NCBI GenBank assembly: GCA_937625935.1
Contig: OW569350.1
Span: forward strand, 591,397 to 655,396
Source: Tetramitus jugosus
Taxonomy: Eukaryota; Heterolobosea; Eutetramitea; Acrasida; Vahlkampfiidae
Length of the DNA stretch: 64,000 nt
Direction: 5' to 3'
The notes under the pieces are model-generated. The model saw only the letters and a program-made list of their open reading frames with translations, did not search any database and was not told where the DNA came from. Both the position numbers and the translations under genes were made by a program. Below, in pieces: positions 40,658-52,021 of this stretch. Position 1 is the first letter of the stretch, and the number at the start of each line of letters is the position of its first letter.

Positions 40658-41896
40658 ATTTCTTCTTTTTCTTTTGAGAGTATCAACAGTTCAAGTTCAT
40701 GACTCATCATGGAACTGACAACAACAAAAAACTGTATCGATAAATAAGCCAATACTCTCAGTGATGTCCAACAAGAGTAGTGACCATCAACACTGAAAGA
40801 AGTTGCACCATTTGATTCATTCCTTTCGGAGGGTAAATTCATTTCTTTATGGTCGAGTTGGTATGTTTGTTCGTATTGGTGGAACTCGTTCATCCTTGAT
40901 AGTGTAGATAGTGCAGTTACCGATCGCCGGCGACTAATGTTGGAGAACAAAATGTATCAGGCGAGCAAAGATCCATTGGCGTCCTCTTGAGGAGCTTTCC
41001 TTAGAGTTTTTTCATCATGAAATGCTGCTTCACTCCACACATGACCAAAGGTAAGAATTGCGCATGGATGCAATATGAATGGCGAAAACAATGGTTAACC
41101 GAGCTCGGTTCCCTCAAACTGAGTTTTCTCCTGATTCTGGTCATACAACAAGATCCAAATTTGTTGTCACTTCACCTCGTTCCCTTGTTGTATTATTGTA
41201 TTTTGATGACCTTGTTGCTGCTGTGTTTTCACTCTTCCTCTCGTTTTCGACACAGATTTGAAAATGGTTTTTTGGAGGAAGTTGCACAAGTCCGCGGCCC
41301 CAGCGGGACCCAGGTCACCCTTTGTGCCTCGCCATCTGAGGCTCGCCAGCTCTTGGTAGTTCGTTAGGATCGAGCATTCCCAGACCCTCACCTGTCACGA
41401 ACAAAGTTCTGCTCTCACCGCGGTTCTGGAGACTTGGTCTCCTATGTCTCCGGGCCTTGTGGCATTTTAAGAAGGACGACGAACCAAGGATGAGTTTGTT
41501 TGATCACAAGACAAGATTCTGTGGTGAGGACACTCAAAATGAAGCTCCTTCCTGACCACTTTTACGCGTGTTCAGGACTTGTCTAGAGCGTCTGGAGGGA
41601 CAGGAAAAAAGTGTCGGCTAGCCCGAAAAAAGGGTGTTCTTATTTGAGAATAAGCTTGACACCCAAATCATCCACCGAAGTCATATCACGCGAATCACGA
41701 TTCCGTGCGCTGTCATTTTGCGGCTGATTTGAATTCGACTCTAGGGTTTCAGGAGTCAACGGTAAAACAGCGAGCACATGCGCATGATTTGTGTTTCACG
41801 TGGAAACAAAACTCTGTTGGATTCCTCCTTTTGAAATATGATTGAGCATGCAATGATTTTGTTTATCGTGAGAATGTTGTTTTAGCGGAAAGTGAC
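40658..41896. other. Intergenic region with a GC-richer patch
   Basis: About 1.2 kb with no supported gene. The part at 41290-41470 is richer in G and C than its surroundings and has short inverted repeats (for example around 41300 and 41430-41460). Frames here lack domains. It may be transposon-derived or encode a structured RNA; nothing decides this. Confidence 0.35.
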
Positions 41897-42466
41897 TCAT
41901 TTGGGTCCTCTTGTTTGACGTCTTACAGCTTTGGCAATCAACGACTCCAATTCAAGTGTTCCACCCAAAGCTTCGATCTGGTCTGAAGCTCGCTGTTTGT
42001 AGAGCATGGCTTCGGCGCGGAAAGCTACGAAAGCACGAACAGTGTTAACTAATTCAGCCCCTTCTTTGTCAGTTCTCAGTGTGAAGGAGGCCACCTCGGT
42101 TCTTCTTTTCTTTGATGGACGTTCAGCACTGGAGTCCGAGGGAGGACTGACATTGGTTCTTTTAGCTTGTTGTTCAACACCTCTTTTTACAGAGCCCAGG
42201 ACATTGGACTTGTCCTTAGTATATCGTCGATTCAAGAAGGAACGGACCTTTTCGCTCTTTGGACCATTTTCAACAAGTTTAGAAAAAGCTCTACTTGTTT
42301 CTAATCCTGTATCTCCCATCTTTTTCCAGTTTCCATGTGAATCTTGAATAGAGAACCTACCTTTCCATGATAGTCCAGAGTTTGGAGACTCCTTGGCAAA
42401 CAAGTCTTGAAGAGTGGTGAGGTGCGCCACTGCAACCGCCACCGTCATCATCTCCACCGGTAACAT
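41897..42466 (-). CDS. Hypothetical basic protein
   Basis: A 189-residue frame with an ATG start. It has a classic basic NLS-like cluster (PSKKRRTE) in the middle and a helical C-terminal part (FVAFRAEAMLYKQRASDQIE) rich in charged residues. No family recognised. It lies downstream of the Fanzor relic on the same strand, in a region of decayed mobile DNA, so it may be part of the same or another element. Confidence 0.35.
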   Translation of the reverse strand: MLPVEMMTVAVAVAHLTTLQDLFAKESPNSGLSWKGRFSIQDSHGNWKKMGDTGLETSRAFSKLVENGPKSEKVRSFLNRRYTKDKSNVLGSVKRGVEQQAKRTNVSPPSDSSAERPSKKRRTEVASFTLRTDKEGAELVNTVRAFVAFRAEAMLYKQRASDQIEALGGTLELESLIAKAVRRQTRGPK

Positions 42467-43010
42467 CTAACACAACCATCGATGACCAATGATCCTGACG
42501 CTCGTTTAACTGAAGAGCATTGACTAGACAATCAACAACTGACTCTGAAACATTGTCAATGATTCTGCTGTTGTGACCACGAACGCAGTGGCGCTTATCA
42601 CTGATACTCCCATGGTTTCAATTCTGCTTCTCTTCGTCACAGGTTCAATTGTTTCTTGGAGGTTCTGCTTCTCTTTGGAAAGCTTGTCACTGGTTCCAAG
42701 GTTTCTTGTCGTTCGGTTTCGGCTCTGACATGTCAAACTCAAAAGATTGAACACTGAAACTGGTTGACAAGCTCAAGACGAATGCACTCAAGCGGGGTAC
42801 CAGTCTGGTTGTTTCATTGATTGTGATTCGAGACACGTTGCCTCGTGAGAGGGGCTGTGTTGCTCGTTGGTGGACAGGTGAAGGTACTTGGCACCAATGC
42901 ATTGACAGGTGGGGACAATGACAAACTTCATGGTGTATGATTGTGTCTGTTTGACATCGATACACAATTGAAAGTTGTAAGTCTTCATCATAACGCCTCA
43001 GAGGGCTTGA

Positions 43011-43322
43011 CAGACTTGACCACCTTTCGATGTGAGTCATCATTGCGATTAAACACTTAGTGGTTGCACACTGTTTAACTCCTCTGACAATAGAGATCAT
43101 CAATCCTGCTTTGTCTTGTCTTTGATGCTTGCATACTGGCTTCAAATGACGATGGTATTCACAAATAACCTGGCTGGTAATAAACTCATCCACCATTTGA
43201 AGCGTGAATTTTTCATTCAATCTTTTCAATAGCTTTGCTTTGGGAGCAGAATGACTTCCTTTGTAACTACCAAATCCTCCATTGCCCATTCCAATCACCA
43301 ACGTTCTTCCATTTGCTCTCAT
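43011..43322 (-). pseudogene. Fanzor (eukaryotic TnpB-like) RuvC C-terminal relic
   Basis: About 104 residues read as the C-terminal nuclease part of a Fanzor/TnpB protein. They contain GMGNGGFGSYKG with P-K-x-x-x-L-L after it, then MVDEFITSQVIC (RuvC-II glutamate followed by the T-S and first zinc-ligand Cys), and VKQCATTKC, the second half of the zinc ribbon. One ligand seems changed (C-x2-H), and the expected N-R-D of RuvC-III appears only one frame over, as NRND near 43035. A TAG lies just upstream and no RuvC-I block was found. Fanzors are RNA-guided DNA endonucleases of eukaryotic mobile elements, known from Naegleria among others. This copy looks dead. Confidence 0.55.
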
Positions 43323-43979
43323 GGCAAAGTCACACGAGCAATAGTCCTACCACCGATGCCAAATCGAACAAGATTCAACATTTTGTTAAACTGAGACGAA
43401 TTGGACTATGGAGCCAAGCTCATCATTCTTCGAAGAACAAGTGGTTCAATATGTACAATGACTCTCTTTTTGTCATGTGCACTCTTCTTTTTTCGTATGC
43501 ACGGTGTAGAGGTACCAGATATCGTTGACCTATTTGCCAACGTGTTTGAGCAGATTGAGAGGTGCAATGGCCAGACTGATTACACCCGCCATTGACGCAT
43601 TGGTTGGTTAAGCCACGCATCACTATACCCTTTACTGAGACGACGACCGGAAGACAAAAACGTGAGCTTTGAGGGTGAAATCAATAATGTTGTTAACGTT
43701 GAACCTTTGCACTTTGCGACCGTGTATGCAGTGATACAGACTCGGGTTCGTAGCCAAGTCAGCGGGAAAGTCTGGTATTGACAACCAGGTAATTGTCGAG
43801 TAACCATCAAGGCTTCTTCCTTCACTGGCATGAAACAAAGCCGGCCAGCCAGGACAAACTTTTACCTTGGTTCTTTCATGCCGAGTACTCGTGCCATTTT
43901 GCATGGATGAAAGACGCGACATGTGAAGACAACAAAAAAATAAACAAAACAAACAAACATCATAAAGCAATAAACAAGA

Positions 43980-45682
43980 ATGGTATGTTTGACTTGGCAC
44001 TTTATTTCTCGAAAGGATCATACTGACATGCTCTATGTTATGAAAATGACAGAGCTCAGCCAATGATGATGATAATACGAGTATCGACAACTCACCGATA
44101 ATCGTGTCTACACCAGAAGAAACAAAAGAAGTGATAACGCCAGTACCATGGAGATCATTATTCATAGTGTTACTCGTGTTCATTGCGGATGCTTTTAGTT
44201 TCACGACACTGGCACCGTACATTACAGAGTTTGTAGTGGATTTGGGAGTGGTACCAGATGGGGATATGAAAAAGATTGGGTACTATGCAGGCCTGATTGG
44301 AGGTAGTTACTATGTCACACAATTCTTTAGTGCTATGATATGGGGATGGTTATCAGATCGATATGGGAGAAAACCTATTTTGTTGATTGGTGCTGCTGGT
44401 AGTTGTATTGCGAGTTTCTTGTTTGGACTTTCGAAATCTATATATTGGGCTATTGTTACTAGGGCATTATTTGGTTTGAATGGAAATTTGGGAGTGTACA
44501 AAGTTTATTTGGGTGAGATATCTGATAAGACAAACCAAGCAAAAGTGTTTTCTTATTTTTCAGTTTCATTCTCTTTAACGAGCATTGTTGGTCCCATTAT
44601 CGGAGGTTTTTTAGCTAGTCCCATGAAACAATATCCCGCACTGGCAAATATATTACCGGCACGAATTACTGCCTTTTTCAAATATTTTCCATTCATTCTG
44701 CCAAATGATGAGTTTGATGAACCTGTTGGCTTTTATACTCGCTTTCTTGTATCTGAAAGAGACTAACAGGGCTCTGTTAACAAAAAGAGAAAACGTTGAT
44801 TTGGAGGTACATGAGACGGATACACCCATTGAACTAGAAACCGAAATAGAGCGAGAAGAAGACGTAATTCAAGACAATATTGCAGATGTGGATCAACAAT
44901 ATGAGGATAACAACGAAAGCGATCTCGACAAACTACAGGATAATGATAATGAAGAGGAATTTAAGCAAGTTCCATCTTCTTGGCGAGAGTATTTGAGTAA
45001 GAGGTTAAATTTAGATAATGAGATATTTAAGTCGCGTGCTCCACTATCAGTTGCATTAGTTTATGCATTGCTGGGATTTGTGAACATAATTTATGTGGAA
45101 ATAATGCCGTTATTTCTAGTCTTAAAACCTGAGGATGGAGGCTTGAACTTTGATTTGAAACAAATTGGCATTTTGAATGCCGTTGCGAGTGTGATTGTAC
45201 TCTTTTGGACGATATTTGCCAGTCCTAGAATAATCAAGCGGTTGGGGCCCACAAGAACTCTCAAGATATCTTTTGTGGTGGCACCATTTTCTCTTTTCAT
45301 TCCTTTATCAAACAAGCTCTATTCGATCAAGGCACTCATGTGGCTCTACCTCTTATTCATTCATTCTCTTCGGTTCATGATGGTTCATCTCATTTCTTCT
45401 ACTGTTCACATAATGACCGTTAATTCGGTCACATCAGCCAACATGGGCAAGTTGAATGGAATTTCTCAATCTGGAGTCGCACTTGTCAGAAGTATCGGAC
45501 CAATCATTGGAGGTAGTATATTCTCATGGTCTCTCACTACAGCTATTCCATTCAAAATGTATATAATATTCATTCTAATGATTATTGTGTATCTGGTACT
45601 TCTAGGTATTGTATTACCATTGCCAAACTCTTTGGATTCACCAAAGAACGTACCTGAGGAAGAAACAGCAGGTGAAACATAA
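43980..45682 (+). pseudogene. MFS transporter (ZIFL/tetracycline-type), one-base frameshift
   Basis: The first exon appears to be the ATG alone (43980-43982), followed by a 70-nt intron (GTATGT...GACAG) and an exon from 44053 reading MSSANDDDNTSIDNSP. Membrane segments and motifs follow: SLFIVLLVFIADAFSF, GWLSDRYGRKPILLIGA (MFS motif A) and a second half with six more helices up to 45650. The frame breaks at 44703-44705 (AAA in CCAAATG); dropping one A joins FPFILP to MMSLMNLLAFILAFLYLKET, as the family requires. So it is either a recent pseudogene or an assembly indel. Transporters of this type export drugs, metal complexes or small organics; the substrate is unknown. An acidic cytosolic loop separates the halves. 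Confidence 0.7.
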
Positions 45683-47330
45683 CATGACATGATTGACATT
45701 TAGAGAATCGGGAAGTATGATGAAGACAGAACGATTCCGTATGTGAACCAGGTGAAGTCGTCAGACCTTTAGTTGCGCAGATGTTCACTTACTCTACTAA
45801 TTGCATGCTTCTTTTTAGTACTAGCAAGTGTTGAGCGAAGCCCTGAATCGAGCCATTTTTTGACCAGGTTGAGGTCTCTTGCCTCGGTCAGAAATAAAAT
45901 TTGGACCATTGGAGGAAGAACGAAGAAATGAGCGAACCGAACAACACAGGTCATTTGATTGTTGATGCGTAGAACAGGCATTAGCCAATGGGTTTTATTG
46001 ACAGGAATCATTTGGTTTGCATAGAACAAATGATTCCTGAGCAAAATGTAGTTACATTACTCTTCGCAGCTTCTTTGAAGATTGAGAGTCATCCTCTCCA
46101 CCGGTTGAGTCCTCTCTTGTCTTCTTTCTCTTGTTTGGAGAAGGTCGCCTGAGGAAGCTTGTTTCTTCTTTCGGGGGTACCTCATTTCATTGTCTCTACC
46201 TTTTCGAGCAGAGAATATCGTAGCCTTGTGGGCGAGGCCTTGTTGACATTGAGAAATGCAATAATGCCAACTCATTCTTCTTGTTTCTGGAAACAACCAA
46301 CCTATTCAATCACTATCTTTTAGACATTACCTATCCAGTAGCAAGGTCATTGGTCTTGACTAGTACCCAAGAGATTGTTTGCTCACCAAGGAGTACAGTT
46401 TAGTGGAATAATGGAGCGATATACCACATTCAACAAACAATGTGGAATCACTTCATACCATTATGCAGCTAGTGCACAACAAGAACATTGTTGTAACGCC
46501 TGATGCTACTGGTACTTTTCGGCAGCACTGCACCAGAGCTTCATTTGCTTCTTTGGGGCTCTGCAGCGCTCTCCAACTCCGATTCCTTTACTGCTGAATT
46601 TACGGTTCAGCAAGAAACAACAGAGACCTCTAACTTCCAACAAACACCTAGTTGGAGAACAACACAAGCACCTTAAACCCAATTTTTATGTGAATGACAG
46701 AGACTAGTGGCGGAACTCTCCACACCAACTCATGGAGACCAGTCAGAGAACCCTCCAACGTAAACAGCAAGAGACTTAAGCATCGGTCCATACTATCAAC
46801 AGGTAAAGAATAACAAGAGCATTCTATTTATTCTCTAGAGATTACATTTGAACAAGTGGAGCTCGTAGGAGCTCACCTACTTCTCACCGGGCGCCCTCAC
46901 CCAAATCAGCACGAGCATTAATTTGTTCCGTTTGATACCTTTCGTAAGAAGAGCAGCATGGTCACACGCAACTATCATGAGCTTTCCTACACACAAGAGA
47001 CGACGCAATAGTGCAAATCAATCTATGCACAGGCAAACTACTCATCTCAAGAGGAATGATTGATCAATCAGATCAACATCGAAGAGAACCACACCGTTTA
47101 ATTCCATAACTACAACCAATTTGTCAATGGAGCTAAGGTTCATGATCTCTAAGGCTCCCCAAGACTTACCGATTGTCAGTTGTTGCACAGACATGTTCCA
47201 CTGGTTTTGTATAACATCTTTCCATATTTTATGAATCTTTCCCAGACTTCATTTGCCAGATCACAGTTGAAAATTAACAACAAGTCTGATTAATCAAAGA
47301 AAAGAGGTACTTACCTGGAATTAGACAATC
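45683..47330. other. Long intergenic region, no gene recognised
   Basis: About 1.6 kb. Short minus-strand frames (45769-46044, 46057-46296) have no domain. It may be decayed 3' sequence of the TNP2-like element whose coding region ends at 47331. Confidence 0.4.
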
Positions 47331-48718
47331 TCACGACGCTGTTCTGATGACGTCTTTAACTAGACCTCTTGCTTCAAACAAGATGCCGTCGATTCTGACA
47401 TACTTGTAATAGTGGTGATTTGGATCAAGATGACACCCATTCTTGGCATTCCATCTTCCAAATGCCATTGCATTCCTTTGGCCCATCTCAATCGTTACTT
47501 TGTCTGACTTTGAATCCAATACTCTGCACTGAACAGGTGTTAATTAATGTTGAAGAGGAGCATGACAGACCAAACACATACTTTCATCCTTTTCAAGGCT
47601 TTGATACAACTTGCATCTTGGACAAAGGCCAATCTCTCATGCAAGTACTGAAATATAGGAATGGAATCAGCCAATCCCCTCTCAACTCGATAGGTACCAT
47701 GTATGGAGCCAAGTATCATCTTATTGAAACCTTCAAAAGGGAAACAAGAGTATTCATCAAGTGGTCCATGGTTGAAAACACACCACACAAGATGGATAAG
47801 TAGATGAATGTTCATTGTTACCATGTCGTGACCATAGATTCTTTGGTAATCAATGACATACTCATAAAGATTGGTGTGAATTGCAATGAGTGATGCTTTA
47901 GATTTTGGAGAAGGCTGTAGCAAAGCATACAAAGAGTCAACAACCTTCATATGATGTCGATAGTGCTCTGAGTCAATCGGGAACAGATATTTGAGCAATC
48001 TGCTGGTGTAAAGAAGGAAGATAACACATTCGGTGGCTTTGAAGAATTTCCAATTCTCATACACTGACCTTACGGATCTCCCAAAAACTTCAGGTATTGC
48101 CTGCTTCAACAAACAGTCTGACTCCCATTTCAACCAATCCTTCTTGCTGATCAATGCACGACCTGTTTTCGAATACTTTGCTTGAGTCCAGAGACTCACC
48201 AAGGTTTTGAAGATGCCTTCAAAAAGGTGCATGAAATCAATTGTGGCAAAGAGAGTAAATCGCCAGTAGCTAAGGAGAGTGAATATGGGGATGGAACGCA
48301 AACCTTGCCAAATTGGTACATCTAAAGGATTTCGACCATGTTGCTGCTTCATTTGTGCGTATATACTTTGCACCTCCGACTCCTCTCGATATGAGAGGTT
48401 GAATTTTCTCCCCTCGTAACGTTGCATAATAGGGTAAGAGTATCTTTTACTTGGGAATTTCATTCCACGAAGCTTGCAAGCAAAACAGGAATGTGCGCCA
48501 CCATGATGCATCATTTTCGACATATCATGCTGAGCTGGAATGTCTGTCGCTGAATTAAGCAAACGTGCTCTCACTGTGATCGGCTTTCCACTTGGAGTGC
48601 TAGCCATTACGCCTGTGTCTGCTCTTCTGAAACTCTTCACCAATAACGCCAAGAGAATATTGGTGTCTGGTTTGTTTTTACCAAACCATACGCCACAGAA
48701 GATGTCCCGCCTTATATC
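47331..48718 (-). pseudogene. TNP2/CACTA-like transposase with in-frame TGA
   Basis: Coding sequence runs 48718-47582 and 47528-47331 across an apparent 53-nt intron (GTATGT...TTCAG) that keeps frame. It includes DIFCGVWFGKNKPDTNILL, a zinc-like HSCFACKLRG, ATIDFMHLFEGIF (probable catalytic Asp), and MNIHLLIHLVWCVFNHGPLD followed by CFPFEGFNK, the hallmark C-terminal block of TNP2-type transposases. Upstream of 48718 the reading continues with KVDLP after a TGA at 48719-48721, and then up to about 48840, so the N-terminal part is cut off by a nonsense codon. TNP2 proteins move CACTA/EnSpm DNA transposons. No terminal inverted repeats were found by eye. Confidence 0.65.
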
Positions 48719-48843
48719 TCAAGGCAGGTCAACCTTGGAAAATTTTTCAAGGCAAGGAATTTGGCTTGTGACAAGTGACAGAAAAATTGTGATACAGTCA
48801 ACACAGAAACATATCAGAGCAAAGAGCATACATTTTACAGATA

Positions 48844-50388
48844 TTACTCAGTGAGATTCCTTCTCCTTCTCTTCGTTACCGCCTTTCTTGACGCTTTTCT
48901 TGAAATAACAAGTGTGACAGCAGAATCATCGCTATCATCACTGATATCTTGTTCTTGCACTCTCTTTCGCTTTGTAGCTGTTGTGGGATCACATGTCTTT
49001 GCAAGTGGTACAGCACAAAGTGTCACAGAATCAACTGGATCATTGTCTTTGATCAAAGGAGATGTACCTTTAGCTCCAGCAGACAACAAAGCAAAGAAGA
49101 CCATTGCAGCATTTGGAATTGGCAGACGACCAGAGAAAGGACCAGAGAGAGTGTCAGGGGCAGATGTTGGATCTAAATCTCCAGATGACAGTTGCTGCAA
49201 TGCATTATCAAGAATATCATCCAATTGACTCTGATCACAAGTATCTTGCGATGGATCATCATCATCGTTCATATAATCTTCAGCAGTATATTCTGATGTT
49301 ACTGGAGCTTGCAGATCTGGAGCTATCTCAGTGTACTTGTCATATCCCAATGAAAACAGCTTCATGTCACTTGTTGAGATGTGGTATGTTGTTGTAGTGT
49401 GTGGCTTCTCGCTCTTCGTAAATCCACCTGTTTCCATCCATTCAACTCTCCACTTATCCAATATTTTCCCCATGACGATCTGCTGACTGACAAACTTCGC
49501 TTTCCTACCCCAGACAAACTTCTCCTTACTCCTGAATCTCATAGGTACTCTGATCAGAACCACATCATCTTTGTGAAACTTTGCAACGCGCTTACCTCTG
49601 ATCTTACGTACTGCATCAGCTTCTCCTCTTGCAATAGTTCTATCTCTGATCAATTTGATAGTATATAATCTCTTCAGTGCTTGTTCTTCTGTAAGATCTG
49701 ACTCCTTCAAGACATAACATGCATTCCAGGCCTCCATTGGAGTCATACCAATAGTAGAGTGTTTGTTCCTGTAGTTGTAGGCATCAATTACACTGCTGTG
49801 TTCTGTAGTCCAGTGCTGGATATCCAGCTCCAACAAGCGACAATTGATCATATCTTTGATCGTTTTGTTAGGACGTTCAATGACTCCCTGACACCTTGGC
49901 GTGTATGCAGGTCCTTGCTTCTTCACAATACCATACAGGGCACAAGTTTCCACAATGCAATGTGCTATGAATTCTCCACCATTATCTGATCTGAGATACA
50001 TGGGATCTTCCCCTTCTTCCAATACTTCCAGACCAATCTGTTCAAATACATCAATCAGAAATGCCTTCACATGAATTGATTCCTTGCTCGTAATTGGTTT
50101 ACTCCATAATCTCTTGGTCAGATGATCAATCATATTGCACATGCCCATAAATCGTCCATCTCTTATCATAAATGTCAGATCTATGTAGAAATGTTGACCT
50201 GCAAAATCTGCCACCACCGAATGAATTGCCTCTGTTGTCTTCTTGGCTCCCTTACGAGCACAAATTTCACATGATCTGGTAAAAGTCTCAATAAATGCTT
50301 GCATACCAGGCCAAATAACAAGATCCTTATGGAATTGAGCTAAGAGAGCTTTAGTACCAATATGGTTAACATGATGAGCTACTTTCAT
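48844..50388 (-). CDS. Retroviral-type integrase (KRBA2/Ginger-like)
   Basis: An intact 514-residue frame with an ATG start. An HHCC zinc finger is present: H5-x3-H9 and C40-x2-C43. The catalytic core has D70 (FYIDLTF), D135 (LRSDNGGEF) and E171 (GVIERPNKT), with 35 residues between the last two, the D,D35E spacing of retroviral and Ginger integrases. A C-terminal SH3-like segment (FVWGRKAKF, EWMETGGFTK, YHISTSDMKLF) and a basic Ser-Asp tail follow. The sequence resembles the KRBA2/SCAND3-type integrases domesticated in animals. No reverse transcriptase lies nearby, so a DNA transposon (Ginger-like) or a captured integrase is more likely than an LTR element. Its stop is about 125 bp from the TNP2 TGA on the same strand. 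Confidence 0.75.
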   Translation of the reverse strand: MKVAHHVNHIGTKALLAQFHKDLVIWPGMQAFIETFTRSCEICARKGAKKTTEAIHSVVADFAGQHFYIDLTFMIRDGRFMGMCNMIDHLTKRLWSKPITSKESIHVKAFLIDVFEQIGLEVLEEGEDPMYLRSDNGGEFIAHCIVETCALYGIVKKQGPAYTPRCQGVIERPNKTIKDMINCRLLELDIQHWTTEHSSVIDAYNYRNKHSTIGMTPMEAWNACYVLKESDLTEEQALKRLYTIKLIRDRTIARGEADAVRKIRGKRVAKFHKDDVVLIRVPMRFRSKEKFVWGRKAKFVSQQIVMGKILDKWRVEWMETGGFTKSEKPHTTTTYHISTSDMKLFSLGYDKYTEIAPDLQAPVTSEYTAEDYMNDDDDPSQDTCDQSQLDDILDNALQQLSSGDLDPTSAPDTLSGPFSGRLPIPNAAMVFFALLSAGAKGTSPLIKDNDPVDSVTLCAVPLAKTCDPTTATKRKRVQEQDISDDSDDSAVTLVISRKASRKAVTKRRRRNLTE

Positions 50389-50710
50389 TATGTTGAGACT
50401 TGATCTATCTTTGAGAACTGTTCAAGGATTTTGACTGAGTAGATATTCAGGTTAGAGGTCATTGAAACTCGCTCTTGCTCGGACCTTGCTCCATCGAACC
50501 GGTTCAGAGGGAATTCAATAAACCAGGATATGTAAACAAAATACTGCCACTTTTGTATCCCCTTTCCATTACATAAAAGGGAGACAAAAACCCAGAGAGT
50601 ACGAGTCTTTTGCACTCGGGTAATTAAAAAGCCTCAACCTTGAGATTGATACAAACTCAATGTTGAGAGCTTGAGGAACAAAAAAACAAAAACACAAAGG
50701 AAACTCAATT

Positions 50711-52021
50711 ATGTCCCATTCAGTTGCTAATAGCATTGTAAGATGCGAATCTATCGAGTTCATCAAGCCGATAAAGCCATCCAAACATCAAGTCATCGAA
50801 TTATCTCCGTTTGATAACCTTGCTCCCACAACATCATTCCACTTTCAATTCGTGTTTAAGAATGAAAAGAAGAATGTAAATTTTATGAGACCAGAAACCA
50901 TGAAAGCTTCTCTTGCAAAGTTGCTCGTTGATTTCCCTCTGATGGCTGGAACAGCGAAGGTGGAAGACAGGAAATGGTTCATTGAGTGTAATGATGTTGG
51001 AGTTCCATTCATTGTTGCACATTCTGATATGAAATTAGACGATTTCGACATGGGGGATTATGATCAATTGCCAAAGGGTATTTGTACACAATGGACCAAA
51101 CCAGATGATCCAGTCTGGCAAGTTCAAATCACTTACTTTACTTGCGGTGGTATCATTCTGGTTTCAGAGATGCTTCATCAGCTTGGTGATGCTGAAACTA
51201 ATTCGATGATTATTCACAAATGGGCAAATATTCATAACAATCAGCCATATGTTCCACCTGTGCTTGATCGAACACTTATCCGTTCATCTGGCGTAAATCC
51301 TCCACCAACTTCTTTTCCTCTTTGGCATCAGAGTGATGAGGCACCAAATTATGAAGAGTTGCTTGCAAAGTTGCCTATGTGTACCGCTAAACTAATTGAA
51401 TTTTCTGCCAGAGAATTACAAGAAATGAAGAAGGCTGCTAATTCCAATACTACCACTTCATGGATCAGTACTAATGACGCTCTTTGTTCCCACTTATGGA
51501 GGCTAATTACTAAAGCCAGAGGTCTTCCATCAAACTCCAAGACTTGTCTGTTACATGCTTGTAATGTCAGGAAGAAGATACAACCACCTTTACCTTCAGA
51601 TTATGTTGGTTACGTGGTTATGAACGGTCAAACAGATCGGATGACTGTCAACGAGCTCATCACTTCTCCTCTTTCCCACGCTGCCACCTTTTCCCGCAGG
51701 GCGATTAATCAGGTGACTCCTGCTTTTGTTCAATCATTTATTGACTGGATTACTGTGACACCCAAAGTGAAACCAAGTGATATGAATGTTCTGTTTGGTA
51801 CTGATGTATTTGCAACATCGTGGGTGTCATTCGATCTGTACTCGATCGCGTTTGAGGACGATGAAACTCCATACTTTGTTGGTGAGATACCTACGATTCT
51901 GGACGGTGTCTTTAAGCTTGTGGAAGGAAAAACAAAAGGTGGTATATCTATTCAACTCAGTTTACTTCGAGTACACATGGACAAGCTACTAGCTGATCCA
52001 GAGTTACACAAGTACGCATAA
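50711..52021 (+). CDS. BAHD-type acyltransferase
   Basis: A 436-residue protein of the transferase family that includes plant hydroxycinnamoyl and fungal trichothecene acyltransferases. The catalytic H-x3-D is HQLGD near residue 158. The second motif, DFGWG in plants, is represented by SFDLYSIAFEDD-x-PYF near residue 380. Between them are the expected N-K/T-rich helix (STNDALCSHLWRLITKARG) and NVRKKIQPPLP. Members transfer acyl groups from CoA thioesters to alcohols or amines. The acceptor is unknown. It is one of the few intact host-type genes in the subtelomeric half, which suits a secondary-metabolism function. Confidence 0.75.
   Translation: MSHSVANSIVRCESIEFIKPIKPSKHQVIELSPFDNLAPTTSFHFQFVFKNEKKNVNFMRPETMKASLAKLLVDFPLMAGTAKVEDRKWFIECNDVGVPFIVAHSDMKLDDFDMGDYDQLPKGICTQWTKPDDPVWQVQITYFTCGGIILVSEMLHQLGDAETNSMIIHKWANIHNNQPYVPPVLDRTLIRSSGVNPPPTSFPLWHQSDEAPNYEELLAKLPMCTAKLIEFSARELQEMKKAANSNTTTSWISTNDALCSHLWRLITKARGLPSNSKTCLLHACNVRKKIQPPLPSDYVGYVVMNGQTDRMTVNELITSPLSHAATFSRRAINQVTPAFVQSFIDWITVTPKVKPSDMNVLFGTDVFATSWVSFDLYSIAFEDDETPYFVGEIPTILDGVFKLVEGKTKGGISIQLSLLRVHMDKLLADPELHKYA

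Noticed and set aside
41290-41470. GC-richer patch as a structured RNA
   Set aside because: Only short, imperfect stems were seen by eye and nothing recognisable as a known RNA.
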